Assembly (NCBI RefSeq): GCF_900112375.1
Contig: NZ_FOLS01000010.1
Coordinates: 1-64,000 of the forward strand
DNA length: 64,000 nt
DNA from: Pseudomonas citronellolis
GTDB taxonomy: Bacteria; Pseudomonadota; Gammaproteobacteria; Pseudomonadales; Pseudomonadaceae
Direction: 5' to 3'
Positions 55,256 to 63,186 of this stretch are shown one piece after another. A program made the position numbers and the translations under genes. Numbering within the stretch: the stretch's first letter is position 1; each line of letters begins with the position of its first letter. The notes beneath the pieces are model-generated. The model saw only the letters and a program-made list of their open reading frames with translations, did no database searches and was not told where the DNA came from.

Positions 55256-55529
55256 GGTAATTTTGGTAATTTCATTTTTGAAATGCCGTTTTTCCCTTTG
55301 TATTCAATGGATTACAAGGATTTCTTAAAGGTAATAATAAGGTAATTTTAGGGTAATCGAATTACCTTTCCCCAAGGTAAGTTTTCGGTTTTATCAACCC
55401 CTTGTAAATCAAGCACTTACAGAAAAATTACCTTTCCAATTACCTCAAATTACCTTTCAAGGTAATCGCCCAAAGCCAGTAACGACGCGGCTTCCAGGGG
55501 TGTTCGAACCCCGAATTACCAAAATTACC
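55256..55529. repeat. Dense cluster of GGTAAT iterons (consensus AAAGGTAATTT)
   Basis: Exact GGTAAT at 55256, 55265, 55330, 55341, 55352 and 55461; exact ATTACC at 55361, 55427, 55439, 55449, 55515 and 55524; one variant GGTAAG at 55376. Within groups the spacing is 9-12 bp, about one helical turn. Three copies match AAAGGTAATTT in full (inverted at 55427, 55449, 55524). A 9-bp dyad AAGGTAATT/AATTACCTT is at 55339-55368. The stretch is AT-rich in a GC-rich genome and encodes no protein. Confidence 0.85.
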
Positions 55530-55710
55530 TTTTTCCGAGGCCTCAACCGAAAACACGGCCTGGGACAGCCCTCTGCCGCGCCCAGGAAAAGGGGCTCCGG
55601 TGCAGGGATTCGCAGGTATTCCCCACCGCCGAAACGTGCAGCCAGCGCCCAGCCTGGGCCGCCTGGAGGGCTCCGCAGGGGTGAAGAAAAAGTGCCCCCT
55701 TTAGCCCGCA

Positions 55711-55729
55711 GGCGTGGTGGGGGGACGAC
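55711..55729 (+). other. Candidate P2-type cos site
   Basis: GGCGTGGTGGGGGGACGAC matches, at 13 of 19 positions, the P2 cohesive end as I remember it (GGCGAGGCGGGGAAAGCAC). It has the same orientation, with Q reading toward it and the Q stop about 340 bp away. In P2 the same gap is roughly 480 bp. Not tested; the match is by eye. Confidence 0.45.
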
Positions 55730-56025
55730 TGCGCGCGCCGGGTGCTGCCAGGCCCTGTCCGGCCGTGAATACTGGCTGTCCATACAGTGCCTTTCCGCCC
55801 CCTCATGGCCCCCACCCAGCCCCCGACCTGGCGCGCCGGCACCGGCTGCTCAACGATGCCGGCGCGCGCATGCGCAATCCCCTGGCGTGACACGCACCAC
55901 TGGTCGCCAGGCCAGTAAATACGGGGCTTTCAGCCCGTTCTTGCTGGTTTGCGAGGGGCGAGAATGGTATGTTTTGCTGGGGTTTTTCGTATTGCTGAAC
56001 GGCGAAAATCCTCGCCTGCAGGACA

Positions 56026-56053
56026 GAAAAAAGCCGCCTCGAGGGCGGCTTTG
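56026..56053 (-). terminator. Terminator of the P-Q late operon
   Basis: AGCCGCC / GGCGGCT stem (56032-56050) followed on the minus strand by TTTTTTCTG, about 20 bp beyond the portal gene stop. Confidence 0.85.
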
Positions 56054-56069
56054 TCGTTTCAGTCTGGCG

Positions 56070-57107
56070 CTACGCTGGCAAGGCGGACTCGCGGAACCGC
56101 ATCACCTCTTCCCCCACCCAGTCATTCACCTGGCGCAGCCGGGCCTGCAGCGGCGCCAGTTCGTTCGCCTCCCACACCGCCGTCGCGTCCGTGATCGAGC
56201 CGAAGCCGCCGGCATTCTGCGGCACCACACCCAGCAGCTGCGGGTAGACGCGCAGCGCGGCGAGCTGGTCGTCGCGACTGATGTTCTTGATCGCCCCGAA
56301 GTCGTCCTTCGCCGCCACCTCGCTGACCGGGATCAGTTGGATCCCCTCCTTCTTCCCGTTGGGCGCGTAGATGAACAGGTTGCGGAAGTTGCCCGGGCCC
56401 TTGGCGTTCTTCAGGGCTGTGCGCAGGTTGTCGATGTCGGCCTGGTCCTGGGCGGCGTCGGTCATGTAGAGGATGAACCCGGCGTGGCTGCCGTTGTTGT
56501 AGTACTTCCGGCGGAACAGCGTGGCCGACTCGTTCAACAGCGCGCTCTGCAGGGCGCAGAACCACTCGGGGATGCCGTACAGCTCCTGATTGACGTCTGC
56601 CTCTCGGAGCTGGAAGACGCTGCCGGCTTCGAATTCGTGCTCGTCCTTCCAGCCCAGCACCTGGAAGAAAACCCCGTCTTCGACGCCGCGGCGCACGTAC
56701 TTGGCCAGCGGCGGCTGCAGAGTCAGGGTATTCATCAACCGGGCGCGCCGCTTCTCGAGGTAGGCGTTGCCGAACGTCAGCCAGTCCAGGGCGAACTGCT
56801 CGAAGGCCGCCAGGCTCAGCAACCGATGCGGGACGAATGTCTTGGCCAGCATGTTGCGCTTGAACATCAGCGCGCTCTGCACGTAGGGGCTCGAGCGCAT
56901 CCCCTTGGCCAGGCCGGCCATGGACAGCGGTGGCTCGTACCAGCGCCCGTTCGACCAGCATTCGACGTAGTCGAGGATGCCCCGGCTATCCAGCACCGGA
57001 ACCGGTTCGCCGAAGGTGAAAGCCTCCATGGCGGTCTCCCGCGGCAGCAGTTCGCCCTGGGCGGCATTCGGAGTCGTAGCCAGGTCCTGGCGGGTGTCGG
57101 TGCTCAT
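56070..57107 (-). CDS. Phage portal protein (P2 gpQ family)
   Basis: 345 residues from the ATG at 57107, close to P2 gpQ. Conserved blocks: FTFGEPVPVLDSRGILDYVECWSNGRWYEPPLS, RRKYYNNGSHAGFILYMTDAAQ, RNLFIYAPNGKKEGIQLIPVSE and RDDQLAALRVYPQLLGVVPQNAGGFGS. It forms the dodecameric DNA gate of the capsid. Its start shares one base with the stop of the terminase gene, so P and Q are a coupled minus-strand operon ending at a terminator. Confidence 0.97.
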   Translation of the reverse strand: MSTDTRQDLATTPNAAQGELLPRETAMEAFTFGEPVPVLDSRGILDYVECWSNGRWYEPPLSMAGLAKGMRSSPYVQSALMFKRNMLAKTFVPHRLLSLAAFEQFALDWLTFGNAYLEKRRARLMNTLTLQPPLAKYVRRGVEDGVFFQVLGWKDEHEFEAGSVFQLREADVNQELYGIPEWFCALQSALLNESATLFRRKYYNNGSHAGFILYMTDAAQDQADIDNLRTALKNAKGPGNFRNLFIYAPNGKKEGIQLIPVSEVAAKDDFGAIKNISRDDQLAALRVYPQLLGVVPQNAGGFGSITDATAVWEANELAPLQARLRQVNDWVGEEVMRFRESALPA

Positions 57108-58867
57108 CAATAGGTCTCCATGAATCCGGTGTTGGCCTTGGTCTGGCCTTCCAGCGGCTCGTTGTGCAGGGCATGGAACAGTGCCCACGCCAGGTCGGCG
57201 TGGCCGGTGTTGTCGTTGCGGCCGGCGGTGTAGGTGAACTGCCGCCCGCCAGCGGTCATCGTCTTGCGGATCGCCATCAGCGAGGCGGCGAAGTCGGTCC
57301 AGCCGGCGTCGAATTCCAGGCGGCCGTTCTTGATCACGTCCCAGGCCTTCATGACCAGCCTGACTTTCACCTCGGGCGAGTAGCTGAAGGTGGTCAGGCC
57401 GGGGAAGAAGTTGCGCACCAGCTGGGCCACGCCGGTGCCCATGCCGGTGGTGTCGATGCCGATGTAGGTCACCCAGTAGCGTTCGGTGACCTTGCGGATG
57501 AACTCGGCCTGGGCGGTGAAGTCCATCCCGCGGAACTGGTGGCGCTCGAGCACGCGGAACTTGCCGCCCGGCACCATTGGCGGGGCTACCACCACCAAGC
57601 CGGCGCTGTCGCCGTCCTCGGCCGGATCGTAGCCAACCCAGACCTGGCGGTCGCCGAAGGGGCGTAACGCGAAGGGCTTGTAGTCCTCGGCCCATTCCAC
57701 CCAGCTGTCGACCATGCACGGCTGCAGCATCGCGAGGGGGAAGATGCTCGCGCCGTCGTCGACGAACTCGCACATCAGCAGGTTCTGGAACGCCTCGGCG
57801 TCGTATTCGTGGCGCAGTTCGTCGAGGTCGAACAGATCGCAGCCGCGGGCCTCGGCGTCGAGGATGGTGACGATCTGCCGCCACAGCTTGTCCTCGCACA
57901 GCCGGCCCTCGGCCAGGGCGTCGTGGCTGACGTCGATCTTGATGTGCTGCGCGGCCGGTTTGCCCCGGTTGAAACGCTCGCCGGTCCAGAACGTGTAGGC
58001 CTCGTGCGCCATCGAGCTGGGCGTCGAGAAGTAGGTCCGCCGGTAGCGCTTCTGCATCGCCATGCCCGACGCCACCTTGTTCAACTCGCGGAACTTGTAG
58101 GTCCAGAAGAACTCGTCGAAGTAGAAGTTGCCGTGGTAGCCCTGGGCGGTGCGGGCGTTGGTGCCCAGGAAATGCATCTCGGCGCCGTTGGGCAGAATGA
58201 TCGGATCGCCGGTCAGCTCAACGCCCACGACGTCGCGGGCGAAGGCCTGGATGTAAGCCTTGAAGATGTGCGCCTGGTTCTTGCTGGCCGACAGGAAAAT
58301 CTGGTTGCGCCCAGTAACCAGGGCGTCGATCAGCGCCTCGCGGGCGAAGTAGAAGGTGGCGCCGATCTGGCGGCTCTTCAGGATGACGCGGGTGCGCATT
58401 TCCCCCGCGCGATACCAGTCCTTCTGGTAGTCGAAGCAGTCCTCGAGGAACGCCTCGAGCAACTTCTCGACCAGTTCCTCGTCGATGTCGTTGCGCTTGG
58501 GTTTGCGCTTCGGCGCGGCGTTGCGCTTGGCCAGTTCCGGGTTGAGCTCTGTCTCGGTCCCGCCGCCCTGGTAGCGCTGGATGCGCGCCTGCCGCTCCAG
58601 TTGGCGGTGCAGCAGGTCGATTTCCTTGAAGTCTCCGCTGGTCTTGCCGTCCTTCAGGATCAACTGGACGAGACGGGCTTCCAGTGCGCCGCCAATCCGT
58701 TCTACGCTGTCGGCCCGGTCCCAGCTGTCGCGGTCCTTCCAGCTGTGGAGCGTTTTCTCCTTCTCGCCCAGGAAGTCGGCGATATCGCAGACACGCCAGC
58801 CCATCCAGTATAGGAATTTGGCCTGGCGGCGGTTGTCTCGGACGGGAATTTCGACGACTGCATTCAT
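57107..58867 (-). CDS. Phage terminase large subunit/ATPase (P2 gpP family)
   Basis: 586 residues, standard for gpP. N-terminal HTH-like region (WMGWRVCDIADFLGEKEKTLHSWKDRD), then the packaging ATPase with the KSRQIGATFYFAREALI nucleotide loop and FYFDEFFWTYKFRELNKV Walker B-like block, and C-terminal nuclease-type region (VGYDPAEDGDSAGLVVVAPP, YIGIDTTGMGTGVAQLV). It cuts cos and drives DNA packaging with gpM. Divergent from the scaffold gene; both starts flank the late promoter region. Confidence 0.97.
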   Translation of the reverse strand: MNAVVEIPVRDNRRQAKFLYWMGWRVCDIADFLGEKEKTLHSWKDRDSWDRADSVERIGGALEARLVQLILKDGKTSGDFKEIDLLHRQLERQARIQRYQGGGTETELNPELAKRNAAPKRKPKRNDIDEELVEKLLEAFLEDCFDYQKDWYRAGEMRTRVILKSRQIGATFYFAREALIDALVTGRNQIFLSASKNQAHIFKAYIQAFARDVVGVELTGDPIILPNGAEMHFLGTNARTAQGYHGNFYFDEFFWTYKFRELNKVASGMAMQKRYRRTYFSTPSSMAHEAYTFWTGERFNRGKPAAQHIKIDVSHDALAEGRLCEDKLWRQIVTILDAEARGCDLFDLDELRHEYDAEAFQNLLMCEFVDDGASIFPLAMLQPCMVDSWVEWAEDYKPFALRPFGDRQVWVGYDPAEDGDSAGLVVVAPPMVPGGKFRVLERHQFRGMDFTAQAEFIRKVTERYWVTYIGIDTTGMGTGVAQLVRNFFPGLTTFSYSPEVKVRLVMKAWDVIKNGRLEFDAGWTDFAASLMAIRKTMTAGGRQFTYTAGRNDNTGHADLAWALFHALHNEPLEGQTKANTGFMETY

Positions 58868-58912
58868 GGCGCCGATGCTGCCGCCCGCGCGCGAGCCTCC
58901 CTAGCGCCGCAC

Positions 58913-58935
58913 CTTGTAGCGCCCGCAGCTACAAG
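58913..58935. promoter_or_regulatory. Candidate Ogr/Delta-type late activator site between P and O
   Basis: CTTGTAGC-N7-GCTACAAG, a perfect 8-bp dyad containing TGT-N13-ACA. P2 late promoters are activated by the zinc-finger Ogr at TGT-N12-ACA-type dyads; spacing here is one base longer. It lies centrally in the 151-bp gap between divergent P and O, where P2 has back-to-back late promoters. Confidence 0.6.
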
Positions 58936-59018
58936 GCCGAGTCGTTGCCCGGCTCGCCCCACCTATCGACCATGCCCTCAACGCCACGGCACCCGCCGAA
59001 ATGCATTGAGGACAGCCC

Positions 59019-59867
59019 ATGTCTACCCCCGCCAAGAAATTCCGCTCCAACTGGTTCTGCGTCGCCGTCGAGGGTGCAACCTCGGACAAGCGCACCATCA
59101 AGCGCAGCTGGCTGGAGCAGGCCGCGAAGAACTTCGACCCCAAGACCTACGGTGCCCGCATCTGGCTGGAGCATTTCCGCAGCCTGCTGCCGGACAGCCC
59201 CTTCCGCGCCTACGGCGATGTCACTGCCGTGAAGGCAGAGGAAGTAGAGGTCAACGGCCAGAAGAAACTGGCCCTCTTCGTTCAGGTAGAACCCACACCT
59301 GACCTGATCGCCATGAACAAGGCGAAGCAGAAGATCTACACCTCCATCGAGATCGACGAGTCCTTTGCGGACACCAATGAGGCCTACATGGTCGGCCTCG
59401 CCGTCACCGACTCGCCCGCGAGCCTCGGCACCGACGTGCTGGCTTTCTCCATGCAGAAGCCGGAAGCCAGCCCGTTCAAGGACCGGCACTACTCGGAAAC
59501 CTCGATGTTCACCGAGTCCATCGAAATCGAGGGCCTGACCTTCGAGGAAGTCGAGGATGCCAAGCCCGGCGTCGGCGCCAAGCTGCTCAGCAGCGTAAAG
59601 GCGCTGCTCAGCGGCCAGAAGGCCAAGGACGACGAGCAGTTCGCCCAGGTGGCGGAAGCCGTCGAGGCCGTGGCCGAGCACGTCAAGGACTTGCCGGAGA
59701 AGTTCGCCAGCCTGGAAAGCAAGCAGGGCGAGCAGGACACCCAGCTGACCCAGTTCAGCAAGGACCTGGACGAGCTGAAGCAGCAGCTCAGCCGCACCCC
59801 CGATCCGCAGCAGCGCCAACGCCCCAAGGCAACCGGCGGCGACCAGGTCGAAGTGACCGACTGCTGA
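59019..59867 (+). CDS. Phage capsid scaffolding protein/protease (P2 gpO family)
   Basis: 282 residues with TTGAGGA upstream. The N-terminal half is the GpO serine protease domain. By spacing to P2 gpO (D19, H48, S107 as I recall) the likely triad is D23 in EGATSDKRT, H52 in WLEHFRS and S109 in YTSIEIDES. The C-terminal part (VAEAVEAVAEHVKDLPEKFASLESKQ...) is a helical scaffold that binds the capsid protein and is removed on maturation. First gene of the rightward head operon. Confidence 0.95.
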   Translation: MSTPAKKFRSNWFCVAVEGATSDKRTIKRSWLEQAAKNFDPKTYGARIWLEHFRSLLPDSPFRAYGDVTAVKAEEVEVNGQKKLALFVQVEPTPDLIAMNKAKQKIYTSIEIDESFADTNEAYMVGLAVTDSPASLGTDVLAFSMQKPEASPFKDRHYSETSMFTESIEIEGLTFEEVEDAKPGVGAKLLSSVKALLSGQKAKDDEQFAQVAEAVEAVAEHVKDLPEKFASLESKQGEQDTQLTQFSKDLDELKQQLSRTPDPQQRQRPKATGGDQVEVTDC

Positions 59868-59901
59868 CCACCCCGCCAGACATACCGCTACGGAGTAGCC
59901 C

Positions 59902-60915
59902 ATGCGCAACGATACTCGCCAGAAATTCACCGCCTACCTCGAGCAGCTGGCCAAGCTGAACGGGGTAGCCTCGGCCGCCACCAAGTTCTCGGTCGATCCG
60001 ACCGTGCAGCAGAAGCTGGAGAGCCGCATTCAGGAATCCAGCGAATTCCTCACCCGCATCAACGTCCTGCCGGTGGACGAGCTCAAGGGGCAGAAAGTTG
60101 GCCTTGGCGTGTCTGGCACCATCGCCGGGCGTACCGACACCAGCGGAATCGGTGTCCGCCAGCCGCGGGACGTGTCCTCGCTGGACAAGCAGGACTACGA
60201 GTGCAAGCACACCGACTTCGACACCGCGATCACCTACGCGATGCTCGACGCCTGGGCGAAGTTCCCGGACTTCCAGGCTCGCCTGCGCGACGCCATCCTC
60301 AAGCGTCAGGCACTCGACCGCCTGATGATCGGTTTCCACGGCACCAGTGCCGCCGCGACTACCGACCGCGTAGCGAATCCGCTGCTGCAGGATGTGAACA
60401 TCGGCTGGATGCAGCAGTACCGTACCGTCGCCCCGGCGCGCGTGCTCAAGGACGGTGCCACGGCCGGCAAGATCAGCATCGGCACCGGCGGCGACTACCA
60501 GAACCTCGACGCCCTGATCTTCGATGCCGTCAGCAACCTGATCGACCCTTGGTTCCGCAAGGACCCGGGCCTGGTCGTGATCCTCGGCCGCGGCCTGGTG
60601 CATGACAAGTACTTCCCGCTGGTGAACAAGGACCAGCCGGCAACCGAGAAGCTGGCCACCGACCTGATCCTGGCGCAGAAGCGCATGGGCGGCCTGCAGC
60701 CGGTCGAGGTTCCGTACATCCCGGACGGCTCGCTGATGATCACCTCGCTGCAGAACCTGTCGATCTACTGGCAGGAAGGTGGGCGCCGCCGCTTCATCAA
60801 GGAGGCACCGGAGAAGAACCGCATCGAGAACTACGAGTCGTCCAACGACGCCTACGTGGTCGAGGACTACGGCTTCGGTTGCCTGGTGGAAAACATCGAG
60901 ATCACCGAGGGCTAA
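59902..60915 (+). CDS. Phage major capsid protein (P2 gpN family)
   Basis: 337 residues. Starts MRNDTRQKFTAYLEQLAKLNGV, with KFSVDPTVQQKLESRIQESSEFLTRINVLPV and LKRQALDRLMIGFHGTSAAATTD typical of gpN; ends with DAYVVEDYGFGCLVENIEI. HK97-like capsid fold. The N-terminal segment is expected to be trimmed by the gpO protease. Follows O by 34 bp. Confidence 0.97.
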   Translation: MRNDTRQKFTAYLEQLAKLNGVASAATKFSVDPTVQQKLESRIQESSEFLTRINVLPVDELKGQKVGLGVSGTIAGRTDTSGIGVRQPRDVSSLDKQDYECKHTDFDTAITYAMLDAWAKFPDFQARLRDAILKRQALDRLMIGFHGTSAAATTDRVANPLLQDVNIGWMQQYRTVAPARVLKDGATAGKISIGTGGDYQNLDALIFDAVSNLIDPWFRKDPGLVVILGRGLVHDKYFPLVNKDQPATEKLATDLILAQKRMGGLQPVEVPYIPDGSLMITSLQNLSIYWQEGGRRRFIKEAPEKNRIENYESSNDAYVVEDYGFGCLVENIEITEG

Positions 60916-60918
60916 GCC

Positions 60919-61746
60919 ATGGCCAACAGCCCCGCCAAACGCCACTACCAGCGCGTCACCGCAGCCCAGGCGGCTGCGGCGGCCGCCGGCCCGACCCAGA
61001 CCATGGAAGGCCTGAATGCCTACGAGCTGCAGCTCGCCCAACTTATCCAGGACCGGGCCCGCCTGAAGGGCATCCAGTCCACCGAGGGCAAGATCGAGCT
61101 GAAGCGCCAGTTGCTGCCGGCCTACGTCCCCTATGTCGAAGGCGTGCTCTCGGCCGGCCAGGGCGCCCAAGACGAGGTGCTGGTCACCGTGATGCTCTGG
61201 CGCATCGACGCCAGCGACTACAGCGGCGGCCTGGACATTGCAGCCTACGTGTTCCAGCACGGCCTGCTGATGCCCGACCGCTTCAACCGCACCGTCGGGT
61301 GTCTGGTGGCCGAGGAAGTGGCTGAGGGAGCGATCAAGGCCATGACGGCCGGGCAGCCCTTCGACATTGCCGTGCTGCATCGCACCGCGGAACTCACCGC
61401 CGAGCAAGACATGCCCGACGAGGTTCGCGCAAAGCTCAACCTGGCCTTGGGCCGCGCCACGCTGTTCGGGCTGACACTCGACGCCCCGGGCCAGCCCGGT
61501 CAGGTCGACGCCGGCATCGAGCTGCTGAAGCGCGCCATCGAGCTGCATGACAAATGCGGTGGCAAGAAGGATCTGGAAGCGGCTGGACGGCTGCAGAAGA
61601 AGCTGATCGACAGTACTGCACCGAAAACACCTGACCCCGTGCAATCGCTTCAGGAGGCACCCGCAGCCATACCTCCCAGCGAGAAGCCAACCAAGCCGAA
61701 AAGGCCTGTCCGCAAAGCATCCAAGAATCCGGCCGGCAACGGCTGA
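60919..61746 (+). CDS. Phage terminase small subunit/endonuclease (P2 gpM family)
   Basis: 275 residues. N-terminal basic/Ala-rich region (MANSPAKRHYQRVTAAQAAAAAAG), central conserved part YVEGVLSAGQGAQDEVLVTVMLWRIDASDYSGGLDIAAYVFQHGLLMPDRFNRT, and a C-terminal Lys/Pro-rich tail (KPTKPKRPVRKASK). Recognises and cuts cos together with gpP. If the candidate cos site is real, this protein would act there. It starts 3 bases after the capsid stop. Confidence 0.95.
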   Translation: MANSPAKRHYQRVTAAQAAAAAAGPTQTMEGLNAYELQLAQLIQDRARLKGIQSTEGKIELKRQLLPAYVPYVEGVLSAGQGAQDEVLVTVMLWRIDASDYSGGLDIAAYVFQHGLLMPDRFNRTVGCLVAEEVAEGAIKAMTAGQPFDIAVLHRTAELTAEQDMPDEVRAKLNLALGRATLFGLTLDAPGQPGQVDAGIELLKRAIELHDKCGGKKDLEAAGRLQKKLIDSTAPKTPDPVQSLQEAPAAIPPSEKPTKPKRPVRKASKNPAGNG

Positions 61747-61851
61747 ACCGAGCGGTCCCCCGCAACCCCGCCGGCTCGGGGCCGATCTGTCTGGTGTCTC
61801 CTTCCAGCGCAGTGACGCCCCGACCACCGGCGACCTCTTCAAGGCGGCACC

Positions 61852-62313
61852 ATGAGCGCATTCGTAGCCGGCGGCACCGAGCCGGGCGGCATGATCAACA
61901 GCGACGAATTCTGGCCAGGCATCGACCTCGACGAGCTGCGCGACGCCATGCGCATCGGCGCCGACGTCACTGCCCCCCGGCTCGAGGCCGCGGTGGTCGC
62001 CGCGCTGCTCAACGTCAACCGCCAACTGGTCGAGTGGCAGGGCGAGCAGCAGGACAAGGGCTACACCGCGCTGAGCGCCGTGCCGGCGAAGCAGGTCAAC
62101 GGCCAGTCCGCCCTGGTGCAGCACTACCTGCGCGCCGTCCGCTGCGCCGTCGCCGCCGAGCTGGCCGAGCGCTACCGCTGGTACGACACCACCAACAGCG
62201 GCAACCAGAACGCCGAGGAACTCACGCCCTCCATCGACGAGTACCGCCGCGATATGGCCTGGGCGCTCAGCGATCTGTTGGCGCGGCCGCGCACCACGGT
62301 GGAGCTGATCTGA
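61852..62313 (+). CDS. Phage head completion/stabilisation protein (P2 gpL family)
   Basis: 153 residues. Conserved GpL features: DEFWPGIDLDELRDAMRIGADVTAPRLEAAVVAALLNVNRQL and YLRAVRCAVAAELAERYRWYDTTNSGNQNAEEL. It seals the DNA-filled head before tail joining. A gap of about 105 bp follows M. Its stop overlaps the next start (TGATG). Confidence 0.93.
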   Translation: MSAFVAGGTEPGGMINSDEFWPGIDLDELRDAMRIGADVTAPRLEAAVVAALLNVNRQLVEWQGEQQDKGYTALSAVPAKQVNGQSALVQHYLRAVRCAVAAELAERYRWYDTTNSGNQNAEELTPSIDEYRRDMAWALSDLLARPRTTVELI

Positions 62314-62528
62314 TGGCCGCCGCCCAGCTGCGCACCCTGCAGAACGACACCGTCGACGCCCTGTGCTGGCGGCACTACGGCCGCACGGCCGGCGTCGCCG
62401 AGCTGGTGCTCGACGCCAACCCTGGCCTGGCCGAATACGGCTCGGTCCTGCCGCAGGGACTCACCGTCACCCTGCCCGACGCGCCCGACGTCACCCCGGA
62501 ACGCCAGGTGGTGAACCTATGGGACTGA
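62313..62528 (+). CDS. Phage tail protein X (P2 gpX family)
   Basis: 71 residues (MAAAQLRTLQNDTVDALCWRHYGRTAGVAELVLDANPGLAEYGSVLPQGLTVTLPD...), a single LysM-like fold typical of gpX. The start overlaps the L stop by one base. Required for P2 tail assembly. Confidence 0.93.
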   Translation: MAAAQLRTLQNDTVDALCWRHYGRTAGVAELVLDANPGLAEYGSVLPQGLTVTLPDAPDVTPERQVVNLWD

Positions 62529-62555
62529 ACACTCACAGCACAGGAAGCAGTAACC

Positions 62556-62912
62556 ATGGCTGAACCAACATCCACCAGCGTGGCCGGGGGGCTCCTGATG
62601 GGCCTCGGCGTGGCATCCGCGCTCCCTATCGACGGCCTGGCGCTGTTCGGCGCTCTGCTGGGCGCCTGGATCGCCACCAGCACCCGGCATGACTTCAAGG
62701 CCTGGCAGCGCCTGGTGGCCCTGATCCTGCCGACGTGCGTTGGCTACGTCGCCTCCGATGCCGCCCTGGCCCTGGTGCCGTGGCTGACCACCCGCCCGGT
62801 CAGCGCTCTGGTCTGCGCCCTGGTGGTCATCCCGCTCTGCCTGAAGGCCCTGGCCTGGGTAGACACCATCGACTTCGGCGAACTCGTCCGCCGTATCCGT
62901 GGAGGCAGCTGA
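62556..62912 (+). CDS. Phage membrane protein, putative holin
   Basis: 118 residues with three hydrophobic segments (GGLLMGLGVASALPIDGLALFGALLGAWIA, LVALILPTCVGYVASDAALALVPWL, VSALVCALVVIPLCLKALAW) and a basic C-terminus (VRRIRGGS). Position between X and the lysis enzyme matches the P2 gpY holin, though the sequence is a different family. With the next gene it forms a two-membrane-protein lysis module; which one is the holin and which the antiholin is not decided by sequence. Confidence 0.72.
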   Translation: MAEPTSTSVAGGLLMGLGVASALPIDGLALFGALLGAWIATSTRHDFKAWQRLVALILPTCVGYVASDAALALVPWLTTRPVSALVCALVVIPLCLKALAWVDTIDFGELVRRIRGGS

Positions 62913-62913
62913 C

Positions 62914-63186
62914 ATGCTCGAGCTCATCGTCCCGCTGATCGCCGCCATCGCCTACCTGGCGGGGGCCTTGCGCCTGGTCTGCTTCGAGCGGGCCGGCGCC
63001 CGCTACCGCCGGGGAATGTCTCTGCTGGCCAGCCTGCTCGGCGCCTCGATGGCGATCAGCGGCCTGGAAATCCTGTTCTACCGCCCACCGGTCAGCATCT
63101 GGCACGCCATCACGGCCTGCCTGCTCTGCCTGCTGATCTACCGTTCCCGCGGCAACGTCGCCGCGCTGCTGAGGCCTTCGACATGA
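62914..63186 (+). CDS. Phage holin family protein (3-TM type)
   Basis: 90 residues from the ATG at 62914 (MLELIVPLIAAIAYLAGALRLVCFERAGARYRRGM); the open frame starts five codons earlier. Three hydrophobic helices and positively charged loops fit the putative 3-TM phage holin family. It starts 1 base after the preceding membrane gene and its stop overlaps the endolysin start (ATGA), so all three are translated as a lysis cassette. Confidence 0.8.
   Translation: MLELIVPLIAAIAYLAGALRLVCFERAGARYRRGMSLLASLLGASMAISGLEILFYRPPVSIWHAITACLLCLLIYRSRGNVAALLRPST

Noticed and set aside
55497..55512. T-arm-like GGGGTGTTCGAACCCC suggesting a tRNA fragment
   Set aside because: No acceptor, D or anticodon arm can be fitted around it; the palindromic GTTCGAAC alone is not enough.
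55500..57113. 537-codon plus-strand frame running from the cos region into the portal gene
   Set aside because: Antisense to the portal gene for most of its length; the upstream part crosses the candidate cos site and a terminator and has no recognisable domain.
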